From assembly GCF_020923435.1 (NCBI RefSeq), contig NZ_CP087263.1:4560001-4624000 (forward strand): DNA of 64,000 bases, read 5' to 3'. Source of the DNA: Brevibacillus humidisoli. Its GTDB lineage: Bacteria > Bacillota > Bacilli > Brevibacillales > Brevibacillaceae. The notes under the pieces are model-generated. The model searched no databases and was not told where the DNA came from. It was given only the letters and a program-made list of their open reading frames with translations. Position numbers and translations under genes: made by a program. This document shows, one piece after another, positions 50,527 through 60,067 of the stretch (its first letter is position 1; each line of letters begins with the position of its first letter).

Positions 50527-51028
50527 TCAGGGAGCTCTAGGAACGTACTGCTTTGCCAGTCATCACTTGTACCGGACAGCCGATTTCTAAGGTCGAGTTT
50601 GATACCGGACACTGGTCAATTCGGACATCATCCCTTACAATAGAGATAGAACAACGCCGATTCTTTAATAAAACAAAATCTCATCCGACACCTGCCTTAC
50701 ATACGAAACAGTCACCAACGTTGAAGAGGAAGAGGACGATTTCCCATTTCCACTCGTCGAGTCAGTGTGTGAATCAGCTTGCCCGAGGGGTTCCTTTTAA
50801 CGGACCCTTTTTTTCGTGTCAAGGAAGCAGAGATGCTGCGACAAACAAGTCATGCGCATCGATGTCACAGCAGATGTCATGGCCCATAGGTGGCTTGGCA
50901 ATACAGCTCTGCCGCCGTCTCAGATTCAGCAATGACCGAGTTTTCCCTATTTTCTAAAAAGTGAGAGGTCAGGAGCAGGATGAGATGCAACAACATACCA
51001 ACAGGATGAAAGGGTGGTTGTCCAGGCT
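50527..51028 (+). other. Intergenic region upstream of the coiled-coil/McrB operon
   Basis: About 500 bases. An open frame of 134 codons (50553-50957) has no ribosome site and no sensible composition, so I do not call it. No obvious promoter was identified. Confidence 0.45.
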
Positions 51029-52186
51029 ATGAATCACAAAGAGATCTGGAAATGGATTTTTGAGATAGCGCCGGATCATTTTCTGCTCTCCGTCGCAAAG
51101 GTAAAAGGGTTAAACCTGCGAATCCCGGGGGTAAGTGATGTTCAACACATTAAAAAAGAGCAGCTTCGGGCATTTCGCCCCAGAATCATCAACGGACTCT
51201 TAAAAAACGACAAACTCTTTTACATCTGTCAGCATTTTGATGAGATTCCTTTTGACGATGAGTTGATCGAGAAGATATCTCAGATACGGGAACGAGATAG
51301 CGATAACTTGTATGCGGAGATACAATCTGATGATACCGCCATCGATTTGCCGTCCGTCTTGATGGTTCTGCTCAGCAGTTCTGAACCAGACGACCATACA
51401 AAAGCGGCAGCGTTATTTGAAAAGGTAAAAGAAAAAGGCGAATTGGATGCACATGCCCAGAAAATAAAACAATCCGAACAAAAAGAAAAAGAAAACAGAG
51501 AAGAGCAGCCTGAACCAGAGAGAAAAGCGGAGACAGCGGAATACGAGAAACAGTATAGACAGGAAAAGAAGAGATCAGAGATCCTTCAGCAGAAGCTGGA
51601 TGAGTGCAAAGAAGAACGAGAACGAGAACGCCGTGAATGGAAAGAGGCGAAGCAGGCGTATGAAGCTGAAACACAAACGATAAAGCGGGAACTCCACCGA
51701 AAGGAACAAGAGGTTGCCAGACAGGAGGCAGCCATCGCCAAACTGGAACAAGACAAAGAGCAGCTGCGGACAAGCCTCCAGCAAGCGCAGGCGAGGATCA
51801 AAGAGTTGGAGCAGAGCAAGCAGTCACTGCAGTCGCGTATCGATCAAGAGAAACAGGCTGCCGAGGAGATGAAGAAACAGCTGGAGTTGATCAAGATCAT
51901 CCACGGCATCGAGGGGACAGACGATATCAAGATAAAGGTGCTTCTGTTTGGCAATCCACGCAACAGACGGGTATTTTCCATCCCCAAGTATGCGGTCCGG
52001 GTGGTTGAGTCGAGTGAGATTGATCAGTTTCTGGAGTCTGAACCTCAAGCAAAAGCAGACGAGGTATGGGTGCTGACCTACCGGGTCCCCAGGGAACAGC
52101 AAGTTCGGTTGCAGCAAATCTACCAATCCAAAGTCGTAGAGTTCGCTGATTTTCACAAGTTAAAAACCTACATGGAGGGAAAGTAA
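51029..52186 (+). CDS. Long coiled-coil protein, first gene of a McrBC-like module
   Basis: Not a named family. 385 aa from ATG 51029; GTG 51014 is an alternative and neither has a strong ribosome site. Residues 1-~110 form a compact mixed domain (IWKWIFEIAPDHFLLSVAKVKGLNLRIPGVSDVQHIKKEQLRAFRPRIINGLLKND). Residues ~130-295 are an uninterrupted, highly charged coiled coil (EQKEKENREEQPEPERKAETAEYEKQY ... LQQAQARIKELEQSKQSLQSRIDQEKQAAEEMKKQLELI). The last ~85 residues are a small alpha/beta domain (IKIKVLLFGNPRNRRVFSIPKYAVRVVESSEIDQFLESEP). The stop is three bases before the AAA+ gene, so the three genes form one operon. By analogy with coiled-coil partners of McrBC-like systems it may be the target-sensing or scaffold subunit. 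Confidence 0.85.
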   Translation: MNHKEIWKWIFEIAPDHFLLSVAKVKGLNLRIPGVSDVQHIKKEQLRAFRPRIINGLLKNDKLFYICQHFDEIPFDDELIEKISQIRERDSDNLYAEIQSDDTAIDLPSVLMVLLSSSEPDDHTKAAALFEKVKEKGELDAHAQKIKQSEQKEKENREEQPEPERKAETAEYEKQYRQEKKRSEILQQKLDECKEERERERREWKEAKQAYEAETQTIKRELHRKEQEVARQEAAIAKLEQDKEQLRTSLQQAQARIKELEQSKQSLQSRIDQEKQAAEEMKKQLELIKIIHGIEGTDDIKIKVLLFGNPRNRRVFSIPKYAVRVVESSEIDQFLESEPQAKADEVWVLTYRVPREQQVRLQQIYQSKVVEFADFHKLKTYMEGK

Positions 52187-52189
52187 GCG

Positions 52190-54163
52190 ATGTTTAATAA
52201 AATGTGGGAAATCGACCTGTTAGGTGTGTTGGCGGATGATGAGACGGTGCAGCAGCAGTTGGGCCGACCAAAGGCTGTATTTGTGAACCGGTTGGGCTAC
52301 GTGCAGTTTTATATCAGGCTGATTACCAATAAGCCGGCTTCGTTTCCGCGTGTCGACCTGTTTACCTGCTATTCGACCGATTTGGAGAAGTACGGCTTTG
52401 ATGACGATTTAAAGAAGACAAACGAAGAGCGCGAAGAAGACCTGAAGGACTTTTTGCAGGAAAGCTTGCTGATCCTGCAGCCCTATCGGAAGATATCCAG
52501 CAACGATGACCATTTCCTGGCCAAAAATGTTCGGCTGATTCCAAAACGGGAAAGCTTCCGGGAGACGGATACCTTCATTCCGATCCCGGTGTTTAGCCCG
52601 GAGGTACATAATATCGACTATGATGAACTTTTGCTGAGACTGATGAAAGGGAAGTATCTCGGCCGTATCGAGAACATCTCACATGATCAAGACGATACGC
52701 CAACGATCATCTTGTGGCGGGAAGAAAAGAGCAGATACAAAATGCTAGGCGAATTCGTCGACCACAGCTACGCTCACGGCGGCTTCAGCATGGTGACGGA
52801 GAACGGCCTAAAAGAACGAGACTTTACAGATGAGTGGCTGGATGCCTCCTATCTCGACGACGCTTCAGCCAATACGCTGATGTTTGTCAACACGGAGACA
52901 TACTTGACGATGGAACAGGCATTGCGGGAGACAGATCCGATCCAGACGTCCAGCATCCAGGAACAAGCGCCGGTTCCAGAGGAGAAACCAGCCGCGCCTC
53001 TCGCACAGATTCAGGTGGAGGAGGAGTCCGACCCTGTAGTCGAAGAGGAGAAAAAATCAGATGAAGAGCTGTTTATGGAACACTTTATCCAGGTGACCAA
53101 GGAAATGGGCTTGTCCTATCGGGAAAAGGACTTGTACAACTTCCACACCGCGATGAAGTCGGGGTATTTGACGATATTGGCTGGGATGAGCGGCACAGGC
53201 AAATCGCGACTGGTGCAAGCATACGGCAAAGCACTCGGTCTTGACCAGCAGTTGGTGATCATCCCGGTCAGCCCTTCCTGGACGGACGATTCCGATCTGA
53301 TCGGTTATGTGGATACGATGAACATGTTGTATCGGCCAGGCAACACCGGTTTGATCAACGTCCTGCACGAAGCGCAGAAAAACAGCAACAATCTGTACAT
53401 CGTCTGCTTCGACGAGATGAATCTGGCCCGGGTGGAACACTATTTCGCCAAGTTCTTGTCGGTACTGGAGATGGAGCCTGGCCGGCGCAAACTAAAGCTG
53501 TACGATGAGAACACGCTGCTCTATAACTCGTCCCAGGTGGAGCAGGAGATCAACATCGGCAACAATGTGATTTTTGTGGGGACGGTCAACCTGGATGAGT
53601 CTACCTATCACTTCTCCGACAAGGTGTTGGACCGTGCCAACGTGATCAAGCTGGAGGTTCAAGATTTCGAGGCCCTGCGTCACGTCTCGCAGAAGGATGC
53701 CAAAGACAAGGCGAAAACGGAGAAAAAGCAGCCAACGTACTACAATTACGAGCAGTATAATCAGTTCCGCAATCCCGATGGCGCATTTACCTTAACGCCG
53801 GAAGAAACTGCGCTGCTGTGGGAACTGCATCAGACATTGCAACAGGTGAACAAAAACCTGGGCGTAGGCCCCCGCGTGGCGCGGCATATCGACCATTACC
53901 TGAAAAACCTGCCGCCAAGTCCCCATCTCGACCGGGCTGCCGCCTTTGATCTGCAGTTGGTTCAGCGGGTCTTTACCAAGCTGCGAGGGCCGGAAGGGCT
54001 GCTCAAAGAGTTGATCGGCACGATTGATTCCAATGATGAGTGGAAGAACAGCCGTTTGTTGACGATTTTAGACAACTACAGCACGGTGTCCCAGTTTGTG
54101 GAGACCAAGAGCGTACTGACTCAAAAAGCGAAAGAGTTGAAGGTGAATGGATACACAGTATAA
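52190..54163 (+). CDS. McrB-like AAA+ ATPase with unknown N-terminal domain
   Basis: NTP-driven motor of a McrBC-type system. 657 aa. Residues 1-~240 are a domain I do not recognise (IDLLGVLADDETVQQQLGRPKAVFVNRLGYVQFYIRLI), followed by a Pro/Glu-rich linker (~245-290). The AAA+ domain has Walker A GMSGTGKSR near 332, Walker B YIVCFDEMNLARVEHYFAKFLSVLE near 404, and the sensor segment NVIFVGTVNLDESTYHFSDKVLDRANVI near 458. E. coli McrB has MNTAD at the sensor position linked to GTP use; here VNLDES stands instead, so ATP may be used. The C-terminal part (GVGPRVARHIDHYLKN) is helical. It overlaps the nuclease gene by 17 bases. Confidence 0.9.
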   Translation: MFNKMWEIDLLGVLADDETVQQQLGRPKAVFVNRLGYVQFYIRLITNKPASFPRVDLFTCYSTDLEKYGFDDDLKKTNEEREEDLKDFLQESLLILQPYRKISSNDDHFLAKNVRLIPKRESFRETDTFIPIPVFSPEVHNIDYDELLLRLMKGKYLGRIENISHDQDDTPTIILWREEKSRYKMLGEFVDHSYAHGGFSMVTENGLKERDFTDEWLDASYLDDASANTLMFVNTETYLTMEQALRETDPIQTSSIQEQAPVPEEKPAAPLAQIQVEEESDPVVEEEKKSDEELFMEHFIQVTKEMGLSYREKDLYNFHTAMKSGYLTILAGMSGTGKSRLVQAYGKALGLDQQLVIIPVSPSWTDDSDLIGYVDTMNMLYRPGNTGLINVLHEAQKNSNNLYIVCFDEMNLARVEHYFAKFLSVLEMEPGRRKLKLYDENTLLYNSSQVEQEINIGNNVIFVGTVNLDESTYHFSDKVLDRANVIKLEVQDFEALRHVSQKDAKDKAKTEKKQPTYYNYEQYNQFRNPDGAFTLTPEETALLWELHQTLQQVNKNLGVGPRVARHIDHYLKNLPPSPHLDRAAAFDLQLVQRVFTKLRGPEGLLKELIGTIDSNDEWKNSRLLTILDNYSTVSQFVETKSVLTQKAKELKVNGYTV

Positions 54164-55970
54164 TGAGCGGTCGTTTCGGCTGGTGTTCTATACCGGACAC
54201 CTGCGCATAGAACGTGAAGTGACTCGCTTTTATCCGAGCGAAGAAGCGTTTTACGAAAACATCGACAAGCCATCCCTTTCCTTGATCGAGCATATGTCGA
54301 TCTCCATCCGGTTTGAGTCTGATGATCCGACTGCCCGACTCTATATGTACGGTCTGGATACGGTAGAGGGCAAAATGGTGGAAGAAGACGAGAACTTTGA
54401 GGCGTACCTCAGCCCGTCCAGTGAGGAACTCAGCTTGTTTACGCATGATTCGTACCCGTTGATCCCAGGGGTCTACCAGATCCGGGTCCATGTCGGGGAG
54501 CAGATCTACTATGCGCCGTTTGTGATCCATGCAAAAGGAATTACCAATGAACAGCTGACTATCATGCGGCAGGAACTGGAGGAAACGATTCGCGGGCTGG
54601 CCCTGGACCTGATCCGCAAGCGGTTTGCCCAGGGGATGAGACTGCAAAACATGATACCGCCTGAACTGCTGTATCAGTTCATGGTATTGAAAAAGCACTA
54701 CGAACCGGTCATGGCAGCCTTAAACGATCTGTACACGCGGATCAACTTTCGCAACCGAAAGGAATACAAGCTGGACAGAGAGGACCGTGCCGGCGAGACG
54801 GACGATGTGACAATCCGTCACATGATGCGCTATCCAGGCAAGCCGGGGTATCGGATGGTGCCGTACCGCAGGATGGATTACGACCTGCCGGAGAACCGCT
54901 GGGTGAAGCAGATGATCCGCGACTTGATCGTGCGCATCAACGAGTTCGAGCAGTCGATAGAACATTACCGAAGCTTTGTTGCAGAGGAGATCTCCGGATT
55001 GCAGCCTTTTGCGGCCTATCAGGATTCGACGCGAAACACAATCCAGGAGAAACAAAAGGTGCTTGAACTGCTGGATGATTTCGAAGAGTTTGTCCGGAAG
55101 GTGCGGGCAAGTCTCAATCTGATGACGACGGCTCATTGGTACGAGGAAATCGCCGATCAGGGGTATGCTTCCCACGTGTCGCACGTATTGATCTCCGATT
55201 CGCGGTACCGGGCGTTGTATCAGATGTATCGCGATTTTAGACAAGAGGAACTGACGGTTGACTTTGATCCGTACATGTCTTATCAGTGGAAGCGCTCTGA
55301 TATTCTCTATGAGATGTGGGGGTTTACCACGCTGTTGAAACTGCTGATCCGCGAGTTGGGCTTCACTCCCACCGGCGGCTGGCTGTTTTCGCAAGGTTTT
55401 ACCGGCGATAAGTGGCTAATCCCGCACTTGCCGGAGGACGCCCAGGTGCGGCTGCAATCGGGCGACCTCTCACTCACCGTAACCTACAACAGTGTGATTC
55501 CACTCACCAGCGACGAGACTGACTTTGAGCGGAATCCGCTGTATATGACCGACACGCACAACCGGCCAGATACCCGGATCAACTTTTACCTGGATGGGAT
55601 CTATGCGGGAACGCTGTTGATTGATTACAAGTACCGGCCGCGGAACAACTTTTGGGACCAGATCAAGGTGCGCACGATCTACCGCAGCCGGGAGATGAAC
55701 CAATTGATTGCCTACGGCAGCAACAGCCGATCCAAGTTTATTTATGGCGATCAGAGCGGCAGCGATTACTTCGGCATTGTCCCCGTGTACGAAGCATGGG
55801 CGATCTATCCCGTCAAAGATGAGATGAAGAGTGAGAATCAAAAGTTGGACGACTTTAGTTTGCGTTTTATCACGATGTCCCCAGGGCTTGACAATACGCA
55901 TGTGGTGGAAGCCCTGCGAGATGCGATCGAGGGGATTCGAGAGAGGATGGCCCGCTTTCATCGGGTGTAG
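54147..55970 (+). CDS. DUF2357/PDDEXK_7-type nuclease (McrC-like partner)
   Basis: The presumed DNA- or RNA-cutting subunit. 607 aa. The N-terminal ~330 residues match the DUF2357 layout: a beta-rich start (FRLVFYTGHLRIEREVTRFYPSEEAFYENIDKPSLSLIEHMSISIRF), then a long helical region (IRHMMRYPGKPGYRMVPYRRMDYDLPENRWVKQMIRDLIVRINEFEQSIEHYRSFV). The C-terminal PD-(D/E)xK nuclease fold has the helix YEMWGFTTLLKLLIREL (Glu ~388), and the core GTLLIDYKYRPR gives the D492-x-K494 pair, followed by QIKVRTIYRSREMNQLIAYG. It starts inside the ATPase gene, so the two products are probably made in fixed ratio. A terminator follows. Confidence 0.88.
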   Translation: MDTQYNERSFRLVFYTGHLRIEREVTRFYPSEEAFYENIDKPSLSLIEHMSISIRFESDDPTARLYMYGLDTVEGKMVEEDENFEAYLSPSSEELSLFTHDSYPLIPGVYQIRVHVGEQIYYAPFVIHAKGITNEQLTIMRQELEETIRGLALDLIRKRFAQGMRLQNMIPPELLYQFMVLKKHYEPVMAALNDLYTRINFRNRKEYKLDREDRAGETDDVTIRHMMRYPGKPGYRMVPYRRMDYDLPENRWVKQMIRDLIVRINEFEQSIEHYRSFVAEEISGLQPFAAYQDSTRNTIQEKQKVLELLDDFEEFVRKVRASLNLMTTAHWYEEIADQGYASHVSHVLISDSRYRALYQMYRDFRQEELTVDFDPYMSYQWKRSDILYEMWGFTTLLKLLIRELGFTPTGGWLFSQGFTGDKWLIPHLPEDAQVRLQSGDLSLTVTYNSVIPLTSDETDFERNPLYMTDTHNRPDTRINFYLDGIYAGTLLIDYKYRPRNNFWDQIKVRTIYRSREMNQLIAYGSNSRSKFIYGDQSGSDYFGIVPVYEAWAIYPVKDEMKSENQKLDDFSLRFITMSPGLDNTHVVEALRDAIEGIRERMARFHRV

Positions 55971-55975
55971 TACCA

Positions 55976-56009
55976 AAAGTGCACTGTCAGAGTAGGCAGT
56001 GTGCTTTTT
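55976..56009 (+). terminator. Terminator of the coiled-coil/McrB/nuclease operon
   Basis: AAGTGCACTG and CAGTGTGCTT form a 10-bp stem (two G-U) around TCAGAGTAGG and are followed by TTTTTA. Confidence 0.8.
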
Positions 56010-56226
56010 AATGGATAAGATAAACAGTCGATCTGGATAGGTGCACAAGATTTCGGACGTACCCGGATAAAGCAAACCTGTATTCCTCTTTCGTCCACTA
56101 CAATGTTTGCAAGAAAGCTCGGAGTATCGCCCAATTCGGTATTATGGTAACATGGAGAAAAAAGGTATATATGCCCTTGCTATCTAATGAGATAAAGAAA
56201 TACCTTTTGAGCGGAGGAACGTATCG

Positions 56227-57804
56227 ATGAGATCTCGTCCAGATCAGAAGAGGGAGAAAGCCGGAGTTAGAAACGCGCGTACCAACCCGGTCCCCCGCTT
56301 GTCTGCTGCTCATGAACAGACAACCGCTCTACAGCTGCAACGTGCGCTGGCCAATCCCCAGGCGATGACGGCCGACCAGATTATCCAGATGCAGCAGATG
56401 CTCGGAAATCGCGCTGTGGAGCAACTGCTTAGCTCCCATGCACAGTCTGTACAGCCAGTGGCTGCACAACCAATGATTTCGCAACCATTGGAGCAGAGTG
56501 GTGCAGTCGGAAGGGACACGCAAGCGGCAGCAGAGCCGGTTGTGCAAACAAAAGCAAACCGTACCGGGATGCCGGATCAGTTGAAGGAGGGCTTGGAGTC
56601 CTTGTCCGGAATGGACTTGTCCGATGTCCGTGTCCATTACAACTCTGACAAGCCGGCGCAGGTGCAGGCGCTCGCCTACGCCCAGGGCAGCGAGATTCAC
56701 CTCGCGCCGGGGCAGGAGCGACATCTGCCTCATGAGGGCTGGCACGTGGTACAGCAGCGGCAGGGACGGGTGCGTCCTACGATGCAGCTGGGGGGAGTAT
56801 CGATTAACGATGACCGGTCACTGGAGGGCGAAGCAGATCGGATGGGGAGTAAGGCGGCCAGTTTGCAGCGAACGGCCTCACCGACGGCGGACAGCACCGC
56901 TCAGCGCAAAGAAGTGCCAGAGAGCGGGAAGTCTGCCGCTGTGCGACAGCACGCAGTAGAGACTACTGGCAGTGTCGTTCAGCGGAAAGCGAAAGTGATC
57001 GTGGACGAGGGCGGCTTAAAAGTAGAAAGGGACGGCGACTACAAGTACGTGGAGAAGGACAACTATGGCTTGAAAAAAGGGAATGTGTACCGGCACATGT
57101 CTCCCAAAGATGTCCGTCTGTCCGTGCCGCGACGGTTTTATCAGAAAAATTATGCCGAGAGGCCGGTATTTAAAAAGGCGCAGGAAGAGATTGTCACCTT
57201 GCAGAACCAACTGTCCGGCTGGGAGTACTACACGGAGCACCTCGGCGCCCAGTTTATGGGGAGTGCAGAGGGGAATAAGAAGCTGACCCGCGGCGAATAC
57301 GACTCGATTATGCTGGCCGCAGAGCAGCAGGGCAGCAAGATTACCAAGCAAATGATTGCTGAGGAAATGCAGGCGTTGTCGGAGCTTTATATGTACAAGT
57401 ATTTGTCTAAACGTCCACTGGACAACCCCGAATTCATTGAGGCATTACAGAGCAAATCGCAGCTGACGCTTGACGCCTTTTCTATCGGTCCATTCATGCA
57501 AGAGGAGATTATGCAGACCGCTGGCAAGCTGGGGATGGACCCAAATGTTGTTTTACGCATGCTGATGGACTATTTGGATCCCAATAAAGTGCAAGAGGCG
57601 ATGGCTCGGATAGCCATCGGGGCGAAAAAAGCCTTTGTCGATGGGGAGTGGATCGGACCTACCACGAAAACCGGTGAACCGAATCGCACGTACTATACGC
57701 CAGAGCAGCCGAGACCGTACGACCCGGAATCGCCAGCCTATGATCCGGGTTCATCCCGGACGACGACATCGCGCCAAACCAGTCTGATGGATTATATGCA
57801 ATAG
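56227..57804 (+). CDS. DUF4157 (eCIS-core domain) protein with HEGWH metallopeptidase-like motif
   Basis: 525 aa, no signal peptide. The N-terminus is disordered and Gln/Ala-rich and carries [20 protein letters not shown] (residues ~54-73), the 'GNRAV' segment often found in front of DUF4157 domains. The DUF4157 domain is at ~118-185 ([62 protein letters not shown]), with His169-Glu170-x2-His173 fitting HExxH. The C-terminal ~270 residues are mostly helical and unknown ([40 protein letters not shown]). DUF4157 is typical of cargo of extracellular contractile injection systems; no such system is in the window. It has its own ribosome site and terminator, 217 bases behind the defence-like operon. 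Confidence 0.85.
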   Translation: MRSRPDQKREKAGVRNARTNPVPRLSAAHEQTTALQLQRALANPQAMTADQIIQMQQMLGNRAVEQLLSSHAQSVQPVAAQPMISQPLEQSGAVGRDTQAAAEPVVQTKANRTGMPDQLKEGLESLSGMDLSDVRVHYNSDKPAQVQALAYAQGSEIHLAPGQERHLPHEGWHVVQQRQGRVRPTMQLGGVSINDDRSLEGEADRMGSKAASLQRTASPTADSTAQRKEVPESGKSAAVRQHAVETTGSVVQRKAKVIVDEGGLKVERDGDYKYVEKDNYGLKKGNVYRHMSPKDVRLSVPRRFYQKNYAERPVFKKAQEEIVTLQNQLSGWEYYTEHLGAQFMGSAEGNKKLTRGEYDSIMLAAEQQGSKITKQMIAEEMQALSELYMYKYLSKRPLDNPEFIEALQSKSQLTLDAFSIGPFMQEEIMQTAGKLGMDPNVVLRMLMDYLDPNKVQEAMARIAIGAKKAFVDGEWIGPTTKTGEPNRTYYTPEQPRPYDPESPAYDPGSSRTTTSRQTSLMDYMQ

Positions 57805-57833
57805 CAGCGGCGCTGATTGAAGCCGTCGAGAAC

Positions 57834-57883
57834 CATCCCGATCCCGTTTCACAGGAAGAAGTGGGCCGGGATGCTTCTTTTTG
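57834..57883 (+). terminator. Terminator after the DUF4157 gene
   Basis: CATCCCG and CGGGATG (with inner CCC/GGG) pair around a ~20-base loop and are followed by CTTCTTTTT. Confidence 0.7.
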
Positions 57884-57958
57884 TTGCGGGACGGCCGGGG
57901 TGAGAGAGTATAGTGGGCAGGCTCATGGATACTTGTGTACCGAAACAGAACCAACTAT

Positions 57959-58050
57959 GATTAGCTATGTAGATGACAGGTAGCTAGTATGACAGCTAGC
58001 TAGTAGATTATAGGCAGCCAGTAGATGGCAGTTAGCTATGAAGATACAGA
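57959..58050 (+). repeat. Degenerate tandem repeat, about five units of 16-21 bases
   Basis: Units resembling TAGCTAGTAGATGACAG follow each other (starts near 57960, 57981, 57997, 58015 and 58033). Each contains a TAGCTA-like palindrome and ends in CAG. It lies just upstream of the LTA-synthase-like gene, whose open frame runs into it without a ribosome site. Confidence 0.55.
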
Positions 58051-58087
58051 CAGAGAGAAAAAATGGGGAGTCAAGGAGAGTCTGACG

Positions 58088-60013
58088 ATGAAGGGTCTGA
58101 AAAAGAGAATCAACAAGCTGCTGTCATGGACTGTGTGCATGGTGGCGGCTAGAGCAGATGTGGCCAGTCTGCTGCTTGTGTTTGCCGTAAAAATGTGGCT
58201 GTTCTATCGACTGGTCGGAATGGGAGTGTCGGCCTCGGCGTTTATCATCTCGCTATTGGCGGTAGCCAGCCTGCTCCTCTGCGGCAACCTGCTACCCGCT
58301 GCCTGGCGGTTTCCGTTTTTGATCATCGCGGATGGCGGATTAAGTCTGGTTTTATTTGTGGATACGCTGTACCACAGCTACTTCCACGACGTCACCTCGG
58401 TCAGTCTGCTGCGTCAGATCGGTCAGGTCGGAGACATTGGGGATAGTATCGTCAGCCTGACCAATTGGACCTGCGCTGTGTACTTTCTGGATATTCCCCT
58501 GCTGATTGTCGTCTACCGCTGGAAGATGAAGCGGGTGATCCTGACGTATCAGACCAGAGTGACAAAAACGGCACGCCGCATAGCTGCCTTGTCCATACCT
58601 GCGTTGTTGGTGGTAGGGACCACGGTCCACGTGGAGCGAACCGTGGCTCAAGTGCCCGGGTTTCTCGATGCACGCTATTCCAACAAAGCCTTGCTGCAAG
58701 CGCTTGGCATTTACCATTACCACCTGTATGATATGTATCAATACAGCAAACTTTCGCTTGGCGGCAAGGAAGCCTCCAGTTCCGAGCTGGAGGAGGTACG
58801 CCAGTGGTTCTGGGAGCACAACAGCAAACTGCCGCCGGGGCCATTGTTTGGCAGGGCAAAGGGGCAAAACGTGATTGTCGTCCAAGAAGAATCGCTACAG
58901 GCGTTTGTCGTCGATCTAAAGGTGAACGGACAGGAAGTGACGCCGCATCTGAATCAACTGATGCGGGAAGGGCTTGCTTTTCCCCATTACTACGACCAGA
59001 CTCACCATGGGCGTACATCAGATGGGGAATTCAATTCACTTGTCTCGCTCTACCCGTCCTCTATCGCCGGCAGCATCTACTTTAACTTTGCCGAAAACGA
59101 GTTCGACTCCATGCCCAAGGTACTGAAACAGCACGGGTATGCGACCGTATCGGCTCACGCCTATACCGGAGCGTTCTGGAATCGGGCCGTGATGCATCGC
59201 AACCTAGGATTTGAGCAGTCCTTTTTTATGGAAGATCTCAAGCCCGGCGAGTCGTTCGGCTGGGGGCTGACCGACGAAGCGTTTTTTGAGCAGATGAATG
59301 AAAAGATGGAGGCGCTGCCGAAGCCGTTCTTCGCTTTTTTGATTTCGCTCTCCAATCATCATCCGTTCGAAGTGCCGCCCGAGTATAAGCAGCTGGACCT
59401 GGGCGAGCTGGAAGGCACCTTTATGGGCAATTATCTGCACTCCTCCCATTACGCCGATCAGGCGCTGGGACACTTGATTCGTCTGCTCAAACAGAACGGG
59501 TTGTACGACTCCTCCATCCTGGTCGTGTACGGCGATCACGACGCGGGCGTGCCGGAAGAGGAACTGCGCAAGATCGGAATTGTTCCCAAGTACGAGCGGC
59601 AATACGACAAGGTTCCGATGGTGATCTACAGCTCCGCGCTGGCTGACTTGAATGGGACGGTTCAGGAACAGGTGTCCGGTCATTTGGATTTGACACCCAC
59701 CCTGTTGTATTTGCTGGGGATACCGCAGGAAGGCCACTACTTTATGGGTCAGCGATTGTTTGACTTCCCGGACGATCAACGGCTGGTTGTGTTCCGCGAC
59801 GGCTCGTACGTGACCCAGACGTCTGCGTTTATCACGCGTGACGGCTTGTTTGAGAGCGGCAAGTATTATGAGCGAGACAGCGGCGAACCGCTTACCGTTG
59901 AGGCGGCGAAGGAACGGTTTTTGACAGCGCAGGAACGGTTGAAGCTGTCTGATCTGATGCTGGAAGGAGATTTGTTCTCTGTTTTGCAGCGGATGTCGGA
60001 TGAACGAAGATAG
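58088..60013 (+). CDS. LTA synthase/phosphoglycerol transferase-like sulfatase-fold protein
   Basis: Probably transfers glycerol-phosphate or a similar head group to a cell-envelope polymer. Start at ATG 58088 (AAGGAGAG nine bases upstream), 641 aa. Five N-terminal membrane helices (~18-200), then an extracellular alkaline-phosphatase-superfamily domain. It contains NVIVVQEESLQAFVVDLKVNGQEVTPHLNQLMREGLAFPHYYDQTHHGRTSDGEFNSLVSLYPS, with the metal-binding Glu and the nucleophile Thr in HGRTSDGEF (~310), GWGLTDEAFFEQM near 395, and VVYGDHDAG near 480. Length and layout match LtaS, YfnI and YqgS of B. subtilis; which type it represents cannot be decided. Confidence 0.93.
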   Translation: MKGLKKRINKLLSWTVCMVAARADVASLLLVFAVKMWLFYRLVGMGVSASAFIISLLAVASLLLCGNLLPAAWRFPFLIIADGGLSLVLFVDTLYHSYFHDVTSVSLLRQIGQVGDIGDSIVSLTNWTCAVYFLDIPLLIVVYRWKMKRVILTYQTRVTKTARRIAALSIPALLVVGTTVHVERTVAQVPGFLDARYSNKALLQALGIYHYHLYDMYQYSKLSLGGKEASSSELEEVRQWFWEHNSKLPPGPLFGRAKGQNVIVVQEESLQAFVVDLKVNGQEVTPHLNQLMREGLAFPHYYDQTHHGRTSDGEFNSLVSLYPSSIAGSIYFNFAENEFDSMPKVLKQHGYATVSAHAYTGAFWNRAVMHRNLGFEQSFFMEDLKPGESFGWGLTDEAFFEQMNEKMEALPKPFFAFLISLSNHHPFEVPPEYKQLDLGELEGTFMGNYLHSSHYADQALGHLIRLLKQNGLYDSSILVVYGDHDAGVPEEELRKIGIVPKYERQYDKVPMVIYSSALADLNGTVQEQVSGHLDLTPTLLYLLGIPQEGHYFMGQRLFDFPDDQRLVVFRDGSYVTQTSAFITRDGLFESGKYYERDSGEPLTVEAAKERFLTAQERLKLSDLMLEGDLFSVLQRMSDERR

Positions 60014-60067
60014 AGAGTTTCTCAACGTCGTCAAACATGGCGTGATATTATTCAGGAGGGATGAGGG

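Noticed and set aside
50553-50957. 134-codon ORF upstream of the coiled-coil gene
   Set aside because: No ribosome site, low-complexity stretches of chance type and no recognisable domain.
54003-54698. Long minus-strand ORFs opposite the McrB-like and DUF2357 genes
   Set aside because: Antisense shadows of two overlapping genes with clear motifs.
57959-58050. CRISPR-like array in the tandem repeat before the LTA-synthase-like gene
   Set aside because: Units are short, degenerate and directly adjacent without unique spacers; no cas gene is in the window.
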